Shown in pieces: positions 24,462 to 32,050 of a stretch of 32,050 nt of DNA. Under the pieces are notes generated by a model that worked only from the letters and a program-made list of their open reading frames with translations, searched no databases and was not told where the DNA came from. Source of the DNA: Saccharofermentans sp. GTDB taxonomy: Bacteria > Bacillota > Clostridia > Saccharofermentanales > Saccharofermentanaceae. The DNA is taken from positions 1 through 32,050 of the forward strand of contig JAIKVV010000082.1 of NCBI GenBank assembly GCA_024685385.1. The letters are read 5' to 3'. Made by a program: the position numbers and the translations under genes. Every line of letters begins with the position of its first letter. Position 1 is the first letter of the stretch.

Positions 24462-25694
24462 TCACGCCAGATTGGATAATACTCTGTCCAGGAGTTCCTG
24501 GAAGCCGTCAACACCCCTGACGGTCGAAGAGGAACCTATGAAATATACTCTTCCGAATTCTTCAGTCTCTATGATGACATTCTGGGATACATAGGAAGTG
24601 GTGGCTCCCGAATGACCGAAAGCTTTCCCGATATAAGGATATAATCCGCAGCCGTATCCGCCGTCGCCGTAAGACTTGCCGGTCTTATAATCTCTCATGA
24701 TGCCGAGAGATTCTTCGTTTACAAGTTTTCCTCCGAATAAGGCTTTATCGAAAATGAGCATATCCGCCATGCAGGAATGAATGTCGCCTGCGCCCCTCGC
24801 CCCCTTCTGGAAGCTATGGTAACCCTTGAATTCGTCTGCAACACTTGTCACGTCGCCTGTTGCAACAGCACTTGAATGTTCCATTCCAAGAGGATCGAAG
24901 ATGTCTCTTTTGACAACATCCGCATAACTCATGCCTTCGATCTTTTCGATGATCAGGGCAAGAAGGTGGTAATTAGTGTTGGAGTAATCCGTGTCCGTTC
25001 CGGGCTCGAAATCAAAGTCTGCCTTGCAGAGATAATCCATGAATAATTCATCCGTCAGACTGTCCTCTGAAAACAACTTAAGAAATTCGTCGTTGTTCAG
25101 TTCGTTGGAAAAGAAGCTCATTGGATTATTGACATAATCTTTTATTCCCGACTGCATGTTAAGGAGATTTGCTATGGTTATGTTCTCACCCTTCTTATAT
25201 TCCGGGAAGTATTTTGTCAGTTTGTCGTTAAGATCGATCTTTCCTGCTTCCCTTAACTTCATTATCAGGACTGCAGTAAAAGTCTTGCTGATGGAACCTA
25301 TCTCATATGTCGTGTAAGGATCCACAGGATCTCCTTTTGTCGTCTTGGCATTGGGCCCGCCGTAGAAGAATATCTCGTCATCCGTTGCAAGGATGCATGA
25401 GCCGTTGAAGCCCTTGTTTACGGCAGTGTTTTCCATATAAGTCGTCAAGGTTTCCCATGCGGGATCTTCTTTGACGAAGATATTGTCCTTATCGATCCTT
25501 AAGCCCTTAAGGAGTCCCGAATCACAGTAGGAAAGCTCTTTTGAAGAAGATGCAGAAGAAGATGTTGTCGTAGTCGTTTCTGTTGCGGTTGTTGTTGATC
25601 CGGAAGTCGTGCTGACGGTAACATTATCCGAACTGCAGGCTGCAAGCTGTAAGAGCAAAGATATTCCGAGCGCCACGGCTATCGATCTTTTCAT
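24462..25694 (-). CDS. Beta-lactamase-family (class C type) serine hydrolase lipoprotein
   Basis: The 410-residue protein has lipobox 'LAAC' (C20) and a Thr/Ser-rich linker (about 25-52). The serine hydrolase domain has all three active-site motifs: S134-x-x-K137 in 'IGSISKTFT', Y237-S-N239 in 'TDYSNTNYH' and H361-S-G363 in 'FGHSGATTSY'. 'ANLLNMQSGIKDY' is the usual helix after the SxxK motif. Members include esterases, D-amino-acid peptidases and penicillin-binding relatives; being outside the cell, it may act on peptidoglycan peptides or esters. It is an intact counterpart of the broken gene at 19286. No GTAACC palindrome precedes it, but a tandem repeat with two -10-like boxes does. Confidence 0.9.
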   Translation of the reverse strand: MKRSIAVALGISLLLQLAACSSDNVTVSTTSGSTTTATETTTTTSSSASSSKELSYCDSGLLKGLRIDKDNIFVKEDPAWETLTTYMENTAVNKGFNGSCILATDDEIFFYGGPNAKTTKGDPVDPYTTYEIGSISKTFTAVLIMKLREAGKIDLNDKLTKYFPEYKKGENITIANLLNMQSGIKDYVNNPMSFFSNELNNDEFLKLFSEDSLTDELFMDYLCKADFDFEPGTDTDYSNTNYHLLALIIEKIEGMSYADVVKRDIFDPLGMEHSSAVATGDVTSVADEFKGYHSFQKGARGAGDIHSCMADMLIFDKALFGGKLVNEESLGIMRDYKTGKSYGDGGYGCGLYPYIGKAFGHSGATTSYVSQNVIIETEEFGRVYFIGSSSTVRGVDGFQELLDRVLSNLA

Positions 25695-25733
25695 GTTAAG
25701 GACCCTTTCTTTTCGAAAACGATTACAGAACAG

Positions 25734-25771
25734 ATTATATCAAACGGAATGAATTATATCTAACGGAATGA
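25734..25771 (-). repeat. Tandem 19-base repeat with duplicated -10-like boxes
   Basis: Two adjacent copies (25734-25752 and 25753-25771) differ at one base. On the reverse strand each has TTCCGTT(A/T) followed by GATATAAT, so the -10 box of the serine hydrolase gene is duplicated. The promoter-proximal copy has TGATATAAT, an extended -10 box. Confidence 0.6.
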
Positions 25772-26845
25772 TCAGACGAAGATGAGATCCGTATCCCAGC
25801 CCGGGATCGACGGGAGGTGTCTCATGTAGATACGGTAATCCTTTCGGATCTTCAATACTTCCTGAGGGATGCGGAAGATGTCTTGGCTTTTGTGGTAGCA
25901 TGCGATCCTCATGACGGGACTATGCTCTGCCAGGAGCTTTGCAGCTCCCTTGATCCCTTCGGCTTCAAATCCTTCGATGTCAAATTTAATGAGATCCGGG
26001 ATGAGAGAGGTCTTTTCAACGATGCTGTCGATGCTTATGGCAGGCGTTGCTATCGTCTTGGCTGAAGACGGATCTCCTCTCGTGCCCCTTCCTCTTGCTG
26101 ATGCCGTAATGAAAGAATCCCGGCAAGCATCTGAGATCAAAGATCTTATGGGGATGAATTCTTTTACGGAAGAGCATGCAGGATCAGAGATGATCATTTC
26201 GAGTTTTTTAAAGTTATGGGGCTCCGGTTCGACCGCCAGGACCTTTGTTATTGAAGGAAAACGGCTGCAGTATTCTCTTACGGTGTCGCCGTTATATGCG
26301 CCCAGGTCAAAGAAGATGCTGTCATCCGGAAGGTCCATGAGGGAGAATATGTCTTCGGGATCCGATTCAGCTTCATGTAGATATTCTATCCTGCCCGTAA
26401 GCCTTGCTTTAACTATGTTGTCCAAACATTTCCGGGACATGTCATCTGCAAGGAGTGATCTTATTTCGTTTATCTCGTCTTCATGAGCAGCGTAAAAATC
26501 CTTATCGAAAACCTCTCCTCCGCAGACCGGGACATCGGGCGCATAGCATTCCGCGCGGGATGCTATTTCATCTATCGCGCTTATCACTTCGGGTCTTGAA
26601 GAACCGAAGGAGACGAGGACCACGGGGTCAGCAAGACGGCCGGACAGATCATCAAAGGATTCGACTTTCATGCCGCGGTAAGTCCTCTCGCGCACGAATC
26701 CGTCGCTTGCGAAAACGCCCGATACTTCGATGCCGTCAGATGACAGCCTTGTCAGTATCTTGTCTGCGCCGTCGCCCGTTCCGTATAGAACGACGGGGCG
26801 CCCTTTACCGTATTCTGCCTTTAGGTATGTCCATAGATCTTCCAT
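25772..26845 (-). CDS. FkbM-family methyltransferase with N-terminal nucleotide-binding-like domain
   Basis: The 357-residue protein has an FkbM-type SAM methyltransferase domain at about 170-355. 'FFDLGAYNGDT' (178-188) is the SAM-binding loop, E206 in 'AVEPEPHNF' binds the ribose, and 'IKFDIEGFEAEGIKG' is the FkbM-typical block before the last strands. These enzymes O-methylate sugars or other metabolites. The N-terminal 100 residues start 'RPVVLYGTGDGADKIL', a glycine-rich Rossmann-like loop as in sugar-modifying PglD-type N-terminal domains. This fits a role in surface glycan modification. ATG 26845 follows an AT-rich 73-base divergent region shared with the FecR-domain gene. The ribosome binding site is weak. 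Confidence 0.88.
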   Translation of the reverse strand: MEDLWTYLKAEYGKGRPVVLYGTGDGADKILTRLSSDGIEVSGVFASDGFVRERTYRGMKVESFDDLSGRLADPVVLVSFGSSRPEVISAIDEIASRAECYAPDVPVCGGEVFDKDFYAAHEDEINEIRSLLADDMSRKCLDNIVKARLTGRIEYLHEAESDPEDIFSLMDLPDDSIFFDLGAYNGDTVREYCSRFPSITKVLAVEPEPHNFKKLEMIISDPACSSVKEFIPIRSLISDACRDSFITASARGRGTRGDPSSAKTIATPAISIDSIVEKTSLIPDLIKFDIEGFEAEGIKGAAKLLAEHSPVMRIACYHKSQDIFRIPQEVLKIRKDYRIYMRHLPSIPGWDTDLIFV

Positions 26846-26874
26846 GCCTTAGATTATAAACCATATTAAGGGTG

Positions 26875-26883
26875 TGATATAAT
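26875..26883 (+). promoter_or_regulatory. Extended -10 promoter of the FecR-cyclase-GGDEF operon
   Basis: TGATATAAT is a consensus extended -10 box, 35 bases before ATG 26919; no -35 box is recognised. GAGAGG at 26906-26911 is the ribosome binding site. It sits in the short divergent gap with the FkbM gene. Confidence 0.65.
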
Positions 26884-26918
26884 CAGGCTAGTTCTTTAGA
26901 TCATAGAGAGGTCATCTT

Positions 26919-28349
26919 ATGGCATTTATCAGTAAGATCAAAGGATTGTCGAAGGGGAAGAAGATCCTTCTTTGTTCTGTTATCGCGGCCGTTATCGCGG
27001 CAATCGTCATCGTATGCATCCTCATAGCAAGAAACGATTATCTGGCTACCACCATGAGGCTTTTGCGCGTCGAAGGAACGGTCAACATAGAAGATATTAA
27101 CGGCACATCCAAACCGGTTATCGACAATATCCGTTTCCAGTCAGGCGATGCATTGAATACCGGCAAAGACGGACTTGCATCAGTAAGCCTTGACGACACC
27201 AAGATAGTTACGCTCCAAAACGACAGCAGAGCCGAGTTCTATAAGAAGCAGAAGAAGCTCGAATTGAAGCTCACCAAAGGCGCTCTCTTCTTTGAAGTTA
27301 CGGAGCACTTAAATGCTGACGAGACATATGAGATCACGACCTCCAACATGACTGTCGGCATAAGAGGAACTTCGGGATACATCTATTACGACGACAACGG
27401 AAGAGAGTCGATAATCGTAACCGACGGCGTGGTAAAGATCACAGCCAAGAATCCCGATACCGGAGAAGTCAAGACCGTCGAGATCAGGGGCGGCCAGGGC
27501 GCAACGGTATTCCTCTTTAACGACCGTGTCGTCGATACGGTTGATTTCAAGATCGATGACGTTAAGGAAGAAGACCTTCCCGACTTTGTCCTTAAGATGC
27601 TCCTTGGCAACGATCAATTGATAGACAAGATCTGTGATTTCACGGGCTGGGACAAGCAAAAACTGATAGACCTCATCAACGGTTTTCTGCATCCAAAGGA
27701 TGAAGACCCGACTGTAACCCCGACAGAGGCTCCTACGCCGGAAGCAACATTTACTCCGACTCCGGGAGAAACGGATCCTTCGGATATATCTCCGACCCCT
27801 GAGCCTTCAGGTACTCCGACGCCGCCCGGGAAGGCGACGCCTACACCCGGCAGAAATACTGATCCTACAGCAACACCTACTCCGGACCCTTCAGCAGACG
27901 TAACACCCACGGAGCCTCCGACACCGACACCTTCTTATACCGATCCTTCGGGAAGCCAGTGGACCGAGCCGACCCCGACTGAAGCGCCTACGCCGACTTC
28001 CGAACCGACGGCAACACCGACGGCTACTCCTTCACCGAGCCCGTCTCCATCCCCTTCTCCTTCACCTACGCATGCGCCGAAGGTACCCAGCAGGGACAGT
28101 GTTCCCAGAGGTTATGAAGAGGAGATCATGTGGGATGAAGAAAAGTTGATCTTTGTCTTCGGCGGAGTCACCGACCCGGATGAAGAGCCGGTTGAAGAAC
28201 CGGTCGGGGATGACATAGGAATGGATTTCGTCGGCTATGTTGACGGGAAATGGATAGATTTGGATTTTGAGATAGATAAAGACTCCGGTGCTTATGTTTA
28301 TTCGTACAAAAAGAACGGCAGGAAGATAGTCTATTATAGAGATGAATAA
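26919..28349 (+). CDS. FecR-domain membrane protein with Pro/Thr-rich stalk
   Basis: The 476-residue protein has one N-terminal membrane helix (about 15-37). A FecR domain follows at about 48-200: 'RVEGTVNIED', 'GDALNTGKDGLASVSLDDTKIVTLQ', 'GALFFEV' and 'TVGIRGTSGYI', the last being the typical 'T..A.VRGT.F' motif. The domain should lie outside the cell. A stalk of about 120 residues rich in Pro, Thr and Ser (263-386) leads to an acidic C-terminal part with 'EEPVEEPVGDD'. The stalk has 'TPTP' and 'PSPSPS' runs, probably spanning the cell wall. It overlaps the cyclase gene by eight bases (ATGAATAA), so it is likely to work with the CHASE2 cyclase as a signal input or scaffold. No sigma factor gene is nearby, unlike FecR of iron uptake. 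Confidence 0.88.
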   Translation: MAFISKIKGLSKGKKILLCSVIAAVIAAIVIVCILIARNDYLATTMRLLRVEGTVNIEDINGTSKPVIDNIRFQSGDALNTGKDGLASVSLDDTKIVTLQNDSRAEFYKKQKKLELKLTKGALFFEVTEHLNADETYEITTSNMTVGIRGTSGYIYYDDNGRESIIVTDGVVKITAKNPDTGEVKTVEIRGGQGATVFLFNDRVVDTVDFKIDDVKEEDLPDFVLKMLLGNDQLIDKICDFTGWDKQKLIDLINGFLHPKDEDPTVTPTEAPTPEATFTPTPGETDPSDISPTPEPSGTPTPPGKATPTPGRNTDPTATPTPDPSADVTPTEPPTPTPSYTDPSGSQWTEPTPTEAPTPTSEPTATPTATPSPSPSPSPSPSPTHAPKVPSRDSVPRGYEEEIMWDEEKLIFVFGGVTDPDEEPVEEPVGDDIGMDFVGYVDGKWIDLDFEIDKDSGAYVYSYKKNGRKIVYYRDE

Positions 28350-30171
28350 ATTCTTTAAGTCTGAAAAATGCAAGACCTTGATCATCTCCTTTGCTGCGTC
28401 TCTTGCAGTAACGGTCTTGTGCGCGACCCCGCTTCTTAGGAGCGCGGATCTATGGCTCTGCGATAAACTCTATCAGACGCCTGAGGCGTTGCCCGGGGAC
28501 ATAGTCATAGTAGGTATAGACGAGAATGATTTTAAGCAGCTGGGACCATATAAGAACTGGGACAGGACGATCATGGCATCGGCTCTGGAATATCTCGGAT
28601 CTTCAGTTGATAAACGCCCTGCGGTTGTTGCAATTGATACTCTTTATGCCGGGACGACAAATGAAGAAGCCGACAACAGGCTCGCTAATGCCTGTTTTGA
28701 GCTGGAGACTGTCATAACCGCATCAGAAGCCAACATAGGAAGGAAGATATCCTATGTTGACGGTCACTTTGTAAGAGACGATTATGCGATCCTAAGTTAT
28801 GAAGAAGCTTATCCCGCTCTCAGGGAAGTGACGACGACCGGGCACATCAATGCGATGTACGATAACGACGGTGTCTTAAGACACGCAAATCTTTATATCG
28901 AGCCCGACGGCGAACGCGTATATTCCATGGCATATACAGCTGCCAGGCTTTATGCCCTGAGCAGAGGAAAAGAGATAGAAGAACCGCCCGTTAACGGAAG
29001 GGGCCAGTTCTATGTTTCATATTCAGCAAAACCCGGCGGTTACTATGAAGGCATATCCATAACCAAACTTATCAACAAGGAAGTGGATCCTGCTTATTTT
29101 GCAGGGAAGATCGTTCTCATAGGACCATGTGCTCCGGGTCTTCAGGATTCTTATGTAACTCCGATCGAAAGATCCAAGATGATGTACGGAGTCGAGTTCC
29201 AGGCCAACGTCATTCAATACCTCCTGAACGGCATTTACAAGCAGGAGCTTTCAGGCGCGGGCGAGTTCATCCAGCTTGCAATCCTCTTTATTGTCTGCTT
29301 TGCATTCTTCATCTTCTGCAATAACAGGAAGCTGAGATTTTCGATACCTGTCCTCCTGGTGCTTGAATTGATCGCCTTTGCCGCGGCAATAATGATCTAT
29401 AACGGGGGACTTGTTATCCACGCTCTTTGGATCCCTTTGGGGCTCATTATAATGTTCATCGTAAGCGTTGCCGGCAATTATATCCGCCAGGCTGTCGCAA
29501 GGCAGAACGTTACCAGGACTTTCGAAAGATATGTTGCTCCGAACATAGTAGGTGAGATATTGAAAGAAGGCGAGGAGAACTTAAAGCTCGGAGGGAAGCT
29601 TTGCAACATAGCGGTCCTCTTTGTTGACATCAGAGGATTTACAACGATGTCTGAAAGGCTCTCTCCGGAGGAAGTCGTTACGATCCTCAATCAGTATCTT
29701 TCCATGACCAGTTCCTGCATAGAAGTAAACAAGGGGACTCTCGATAAGTTCATAGGTGATGCGACCATGGCATTCTGGGGCGCTCCCATTGAAGACGATG
29801 ATCCCGTTTACCATGCGGTGAAAGCGGCTCTCGACATAGTTGACGGAGCAAAGAAACTATCGGGAAAGCTCAAAGAAGAATTAGGCGAAGAATTAAATGT
29901 CGGTGTCGGCGTTCACTACGGACCAGCCGTCGTCGGCAATATGGGCTCGGTCAAGAGGATGGATTATACGGCCATAGGAGATACGGTCAATACATCCGCA
30001 AGGCTTGAAGCAAATGCACCCGCGGGCACGGTCTACATAAGCCGCGCTGTTGCCGATGAGCTTAAAGGACGCATAAGCTTTGAGTCTTTGGGAGATACGA
30101 TAAAACTGAAAGGTAAGGCTGAAGGATTCGAAGTCTTAAAGCTTACCGGTCTGGAGGATAAAGATGCTTAA
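28342..30171 (+). CDS. CHASE2-domain class III adenylate/guanylate cyclase
   Basis: The 609-residue protein has an N-terminal membrane helix (about 12-33), an outside CHASE2 sensor domain (about 40-300, with 'IVIVGIDENDFKQLGPY' and 'GKIVLIGPCAPGLQD'), three further membrane helices (about 306-330, 335-355 and 358-383), and a cytoplasmic cyclase domain (about 420-600). The two metal-binding aspartates are D429 in 'FVDIRGFT' and D473 in 'KFIGDATMAFWG'. 'DYTAIGDTVNTSARLE' carries the Asp and Arg of the adenine-specific, transition-state set. The pattern favours cAMP over cGMP. It should be a homodimer that makes cAMP in response to an outside signal. It overlaps both neighbours by eight bases. 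All catalytic residues are present. Confidence 0.95.
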   Translation: MNKFFKSEKCKTLIISFAASLAVTVLCATPLLRSADLWLCDKLYQTPEALPGDIVIVGIDENDFKQLGPYKNWDRTIMASALEYLGSSVDKRPAVVAIDTLYAGTTNEEADNRLANACFELETVITASEANIGRKISYVDGHFVRDDYAILSYEEAYPALREVTTTGHINAMYDNDGVLRHANLYIEPDGERVYSMAYTAARLYALSRGKEIEEPPVNGRGQFYVSYSAKPGGYYEGISITKLINKEVDPAYFAGKIVLIGPCAPGLQDSYVTPIERSKMMYGVEFQANVIQYLLNGIYKQELSGAGEFIQLAILFIVCFAFFIFCNNRKLRFSIPVLLVLELIAFAAAIMIYNGGLVIHALWIPLGLIIMFIVSVAGNYIRQAVARQNVTRTFERYVAPNIVGEILKEGEENLKLGGKLCNIAVLFVDIRGFTTMSERLSPEEVVTILNQYLSMTSSCIEVNKGTLDKFIGDATMAFWGAPIEDDDPVYHAVKAALDIVDGAKKLSGKLKEELGEELNVGVGVHYGPAVVGNMGSVKRMDYTAIGDTVNTSARLEANAPAGTVYISRAVADELKGRISFESLGDTIKLKGKAEGFEVLKLTGLEDKDA

Positions 30172-31879
30172 GTTCCTGGGAAGAGGATCTGCATTCACGG
30201 CAGAACATAACAGCGCATATCTTACTGTTGACAAGGATCTCATCCTGCTGGATTGTTCCATGACGTCTTTCATAGCTTTGAAAGAAAAATATCTTTCAGG
30301 ATTCGAAAACATATACATATTGGTAACCCATACTCACGGAGATCACATAAGCGGCATTGGCATGCTGATAGATTATGTTTTCTTCACATCGAAAACAAAA
30401 GTTGTGGTCGTCGCGCCTTCATCTGAAGTAAAAGAAGACATTTATTATTTCCTTTCAAGGCTTGAAGGCTGCAGTGATTCCTGGTATGAGCTTTTGGAAA
30501 GCAAAGATCTTGCGAAGAATTGGATGATAAGATCCGTCCCCGTCGAGCATACGGAAGAGCTCAAAGGAAGATGCTTCGGATATTGTCTCAATATAGACGG
30601 AAAGAATGTCATCTATACCGGAGATACGAACAGTCTGGATCCTTTCGAAGAGTATCTTACGGCAGGATCTGTTCTGTATACCGAGATCTCGGCACATAAG
30701 ACGGGAGTCCATATCTTCTGTGAGGATATAAAAGACAAGATAAAAGAGCTTACGTCAAGAGGCATAAAAGTTTATCTCATGCATCTTGATGATGAAGAGA
30801 AGATAAAGGAAGTCATGAAAGATACGGGCGCGGAACTTGCGCCTCTCGACAAAGGAGAAGACGTTATGGATCAAGATAAGATATTGAACGGGATATTCGA
30901 GATCAGCGACAGGCTCTATGAGGACATGTGCAAGAACGAGAGCAAGGACCATGCGCTTCTTTTCTCATATCTTACCGAGCTCGGAAAGACCATAGTCGAT
31001 GCCGACAGGGCAAGTTTCTGGAAGTGGGACAAACGCAAAGGCGAGATATGGACCATGTCCGCAACGGGCGTCGATAAGATAGTCATCCCGGACAACATGG
31101 GACTTGTCGGCAAGGCCTTAAGGGAGAAGAAAACGGTCATAACGAACGACCCTTATTCGGATCCTGATTTCAACAAGGAAGTTGACATGAAGACAGGCTA
31201 CAAGACCAAGTCGGTCCTGACACTTCCGGTAGCAGATATCAACGGATATTTCATAGGAGCTCTGCAGCTCATAAACAAGAATGACGACAAGGGATTCGAT
31301 CCTGAAACGGATCCCAAGAAACTGTCGCTGGCAGCTCTTGTCTGCGGCATCGCGCTGGAGTCAGAGACCTTCCTTGAGGAATCACATCACGATAAGCTGA
31401 CGGGCCTTAAGAACAGGATGGGATTCTATTTCGATTTCGGAGGAAGATATAAAGATTATCTTCTTCCGGGATCCGGCAAGACCATGTCCCTGTTTATCTG
31501 TGACATAGACAAGTTCAAGCGCGTTAACGATACATACGGACATAACGCAGGAGACGATGTTCTGGCATTTGTTGCAGGGCTCGTGGAGAGCGCTTGTTCC
31601 GATAACGACTGTGTCTACAGATGGGGCGGAGAAGAGTTCGTAATGGTAATGAGAGATACTGATCTTGAAGGGGCCGCAGCCAAGGCTGAGGAGATCCGCA
31701 TAAAGCTCATGGATTCGGACATCGAAGCAGACGGCAACACCTTAAGATGCACCATGAGTTTCGGATGTGAGCTTTTCGATCCCGAAAAGACAATTGAAGA
31801 AAACATCTCCGTTGCTGACGGAAGACTTTATATCGCAAAGGAAACAGGAAGGAACAAAGTAGTAAAGGAAGATAACTGA
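30164..31879 (+). CDS. MBL-fold hydrolase / GAF / GGDEF fusion protein
   Basis: The 571-residue cytoplasmic protein has three domains. Residues 1-235 form a metallo-beta-lactamase fold with the metal ligands of 'THTHGDH' (H56, H58, D60, H61), H129, D154 in 'YTGDTN' and H207 in 'LMHLDD'. Residues of about 240-400 form a GAF domain ('ADRASFWKWDKRKGEIWTM', 'VLTLPV.D..G..IGALQLINK'). Residues 405-566 form a diguanylate cyclase domain with 'DKLTGLKNR', D447 in 'FICDIDKFK' and the active 'GGEEF' at 488-492. The I-site arginine is absent (S479 in its place). It probably makes c-di-GMP under GAF control; the MBL part may degrade a nucleotide or other phosphate ester. It overlaps the cyclase gene by eight bases; GGAGG precedes ATG 30164. 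Confidence 0.92.
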   Translation: MLKFLGRGSAFTAEHNSAYLTVDKDLILLDCSMTSFIALKEKYLSGFENIYILVTHTHGDHISGIGMLIDYVFFTSKTKVVVVAPSSEVKEDIYYFLSRLEGCSDSWYELLESKDLAKNWMIRSVPVEHTEELKGRCFGYCLNIDGKNVIYTGDTNSLDPFEEYLTAGSVLYTEISAHKTGVHIFCEDIKDKIKELTSRGIKVYLMHLDDEEKIKEVMKDTGAELAPLDKGEDVMDQDKILNGIFEISDRLYEDMCKNESKDHALLFSYLTELGKTIVDADRASFWKWDKRKGEIWTMSATGVDKIVIPDNMGLVGKALREKKTVITNDPYSDPDFNKEVDMKTGYKTKSVLTLPVADINGYFIGALQLINKNDDKGFDPETDPKKLSLAALVCGIALESETFLEESHHDKLTGLKNRMGFYFDFGGRYKDYLLPGSGKTMSLFICDIDKFKRVNDTYGHNAGDDVLAFVAGLVESACSDNDCVYRWGGEEFVMVMRDTDLEGAAAKAEEIRIKLMDSDIEADGNTLRCTMSFGCELFDPEKTIEENISVADGRLYIAKETGRNKVVKEDN

Positions 31880-31902
31880 TATCAGTTTGTTTTTGAAAAA
31901 CA

Positions 31903-31940
31903 AAGGCCGCTTCATTGTGAAGCGGCCTTATTGTTGTTAT
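31903..31940. terminator. Rho-independent terminator, probably bidirectional
   Basis: The perfect 12-base arms 31903-31914 and 31918-31929 (core GGCCGCTTCA) leave a three-base loop. A T-rich 'ttattgttgttat' follows and an A-run lies on the other side. It stands between the converging signalling operon and the pntB-like gene. Confidence 0.88.
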
Positions 31941-31955
31941 TGAAATATTAATTTA

Positions 31956-32050
31956 TCAGGAATCGAACTCGGATACGATCGAGGAGACGGTCTGCTTTGC
32001 GTCGCCGTAGATCATTACCGTGTTGTCGTTCGTGAACAGAGGGTTCTCGA
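31956..32050 (-). CDS. pntB: NAD(P) transhydrogenase subunit beta, C-terminal end only
   Basis: Only the last 30 codons are in the window. The reverse strand reads 'ENPLFTNDNTVMIYGDAKQT' and then ten more residues to a stop at 31956-31958. The pattern 'NPLF..(E/D)NT.M.(F/Y)GDAK' is the end of PntB, the beta subunit of the membrane proton-pumping transhydrogenase that moves hydride between NADH and NADP+. In E. coli the same segment lies at the NADP-binding domain end. The length after this motif also fits. The rest of the gene lies outside, so its integrity cannot be judged. It is expressed toward the signalling operon and shares its terminator. Confidence 0.78.
   Translation of the reverse strand, partial: ENPLFTNDNTVMIYGDAKQTVSSIVSEFDS

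Noticed and set aside
25911..26859. Two forward open frames opposite the FkbM gene
   Set aside because: They overlap the clear FkbM coding sequence and have low-complexity Ser- or Arg-rich translations, typical of antisense frames.
27710..28080. Repetitive DNA that could be mistaken for a repeat array
   Set aside because: The repeats are irregular and in frame, and encode the Pro/Thr/Ser stalk of the FecR-domain protein; there are no spacers of constant length, so it is not CRISPR.

Overview
The window looks like chromosome of an anaerobic Firmicute of the class Clostridia. The grounds are many lipoproteins with Gram-positive style lipoboxes followed by Thr/Ser-rich linkers, three S-layer homology repeats, a BlaI/M56-peptidase pair, a DUF4250 protein, GGAGG-type ribosome binding sites, and TTGACA/TATAAT-type promoters. 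I cannot name the genus; a gut or rumen polysaccharide-using lineage would fit the two GH3 lipoproteins. No tRNA, rRNA, CRISPR array, insertion sequence or phage module was seen, and no gene-free stretch exceeds 300 bases.

Region 1 (1-9345) is a one-directional run of small, mostly unrelated genes: a SUKH-like protein cut by the window edge, a SAM methyltransferase, a DUF6273/leucine-rich-repeat lipoprotein, a small membrane protein, an overlapping pair ending in a transglutaminase-like protein, another lipoprotein, a zinc-ribbon membrane protein, a GNAT acetyltransferase, an alpha/beta hydrolase and an AraC/GyrI-like regulator. It ends at a bidirectional terminator.

Region 2 (9434-19284) begins with a reverse-strand GH3 glycosidase lipoprotein. 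After it comes a forward series: membrane protein, VOC protein, GNAT, transglutaminase lipoprotein, S-layer protein with Big2 and SLH domains, alpha/beta-hydrolase lipoprotein, DUF4250 protein and phosphoglycerate mutase gpmI, closed by a strong terminator.

Region 3 (19286-26845) is all reverse strand and is the most interesting regulatory locus. A BlaI-family repressor and a BlaR1-like M56 membrane peptidase overlap by 8 bases. Just downstream lies a serine hydrolase gene broken by an internal deletion. Upstream lies a second, larger GH3 lipoprotein with an extra C-terminal domain. The same 16-base palindrome, GTAACC-N4-GGTTAC, sits once over the blaI start region and twice around the GH3 promoter, with identical 9-base spacing from the -10 boxes. 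This implies that the BlaI/M56 pair controls a glycosidase and not a beta-lactamase. An intact serine hydrolase lipoprotein and an FkbM methyltransferase complete the region.

Region 4 (26875-31929) is a compact signalling operon of three genes that overlap by 8 bases each: a membrane FecR-domain protein with a Pro/Thr stalk, a CHASE2 class III nucleotide cyclase, and a fusion of an MBL-fold hydrolase, a GAF domain and a GGDEF domain. It probably links an extracellular signal to cAMP and c-di-GMP. The window ends in the C-terminus of a reverse-strand transhydrogenase beta subunit (pntB).
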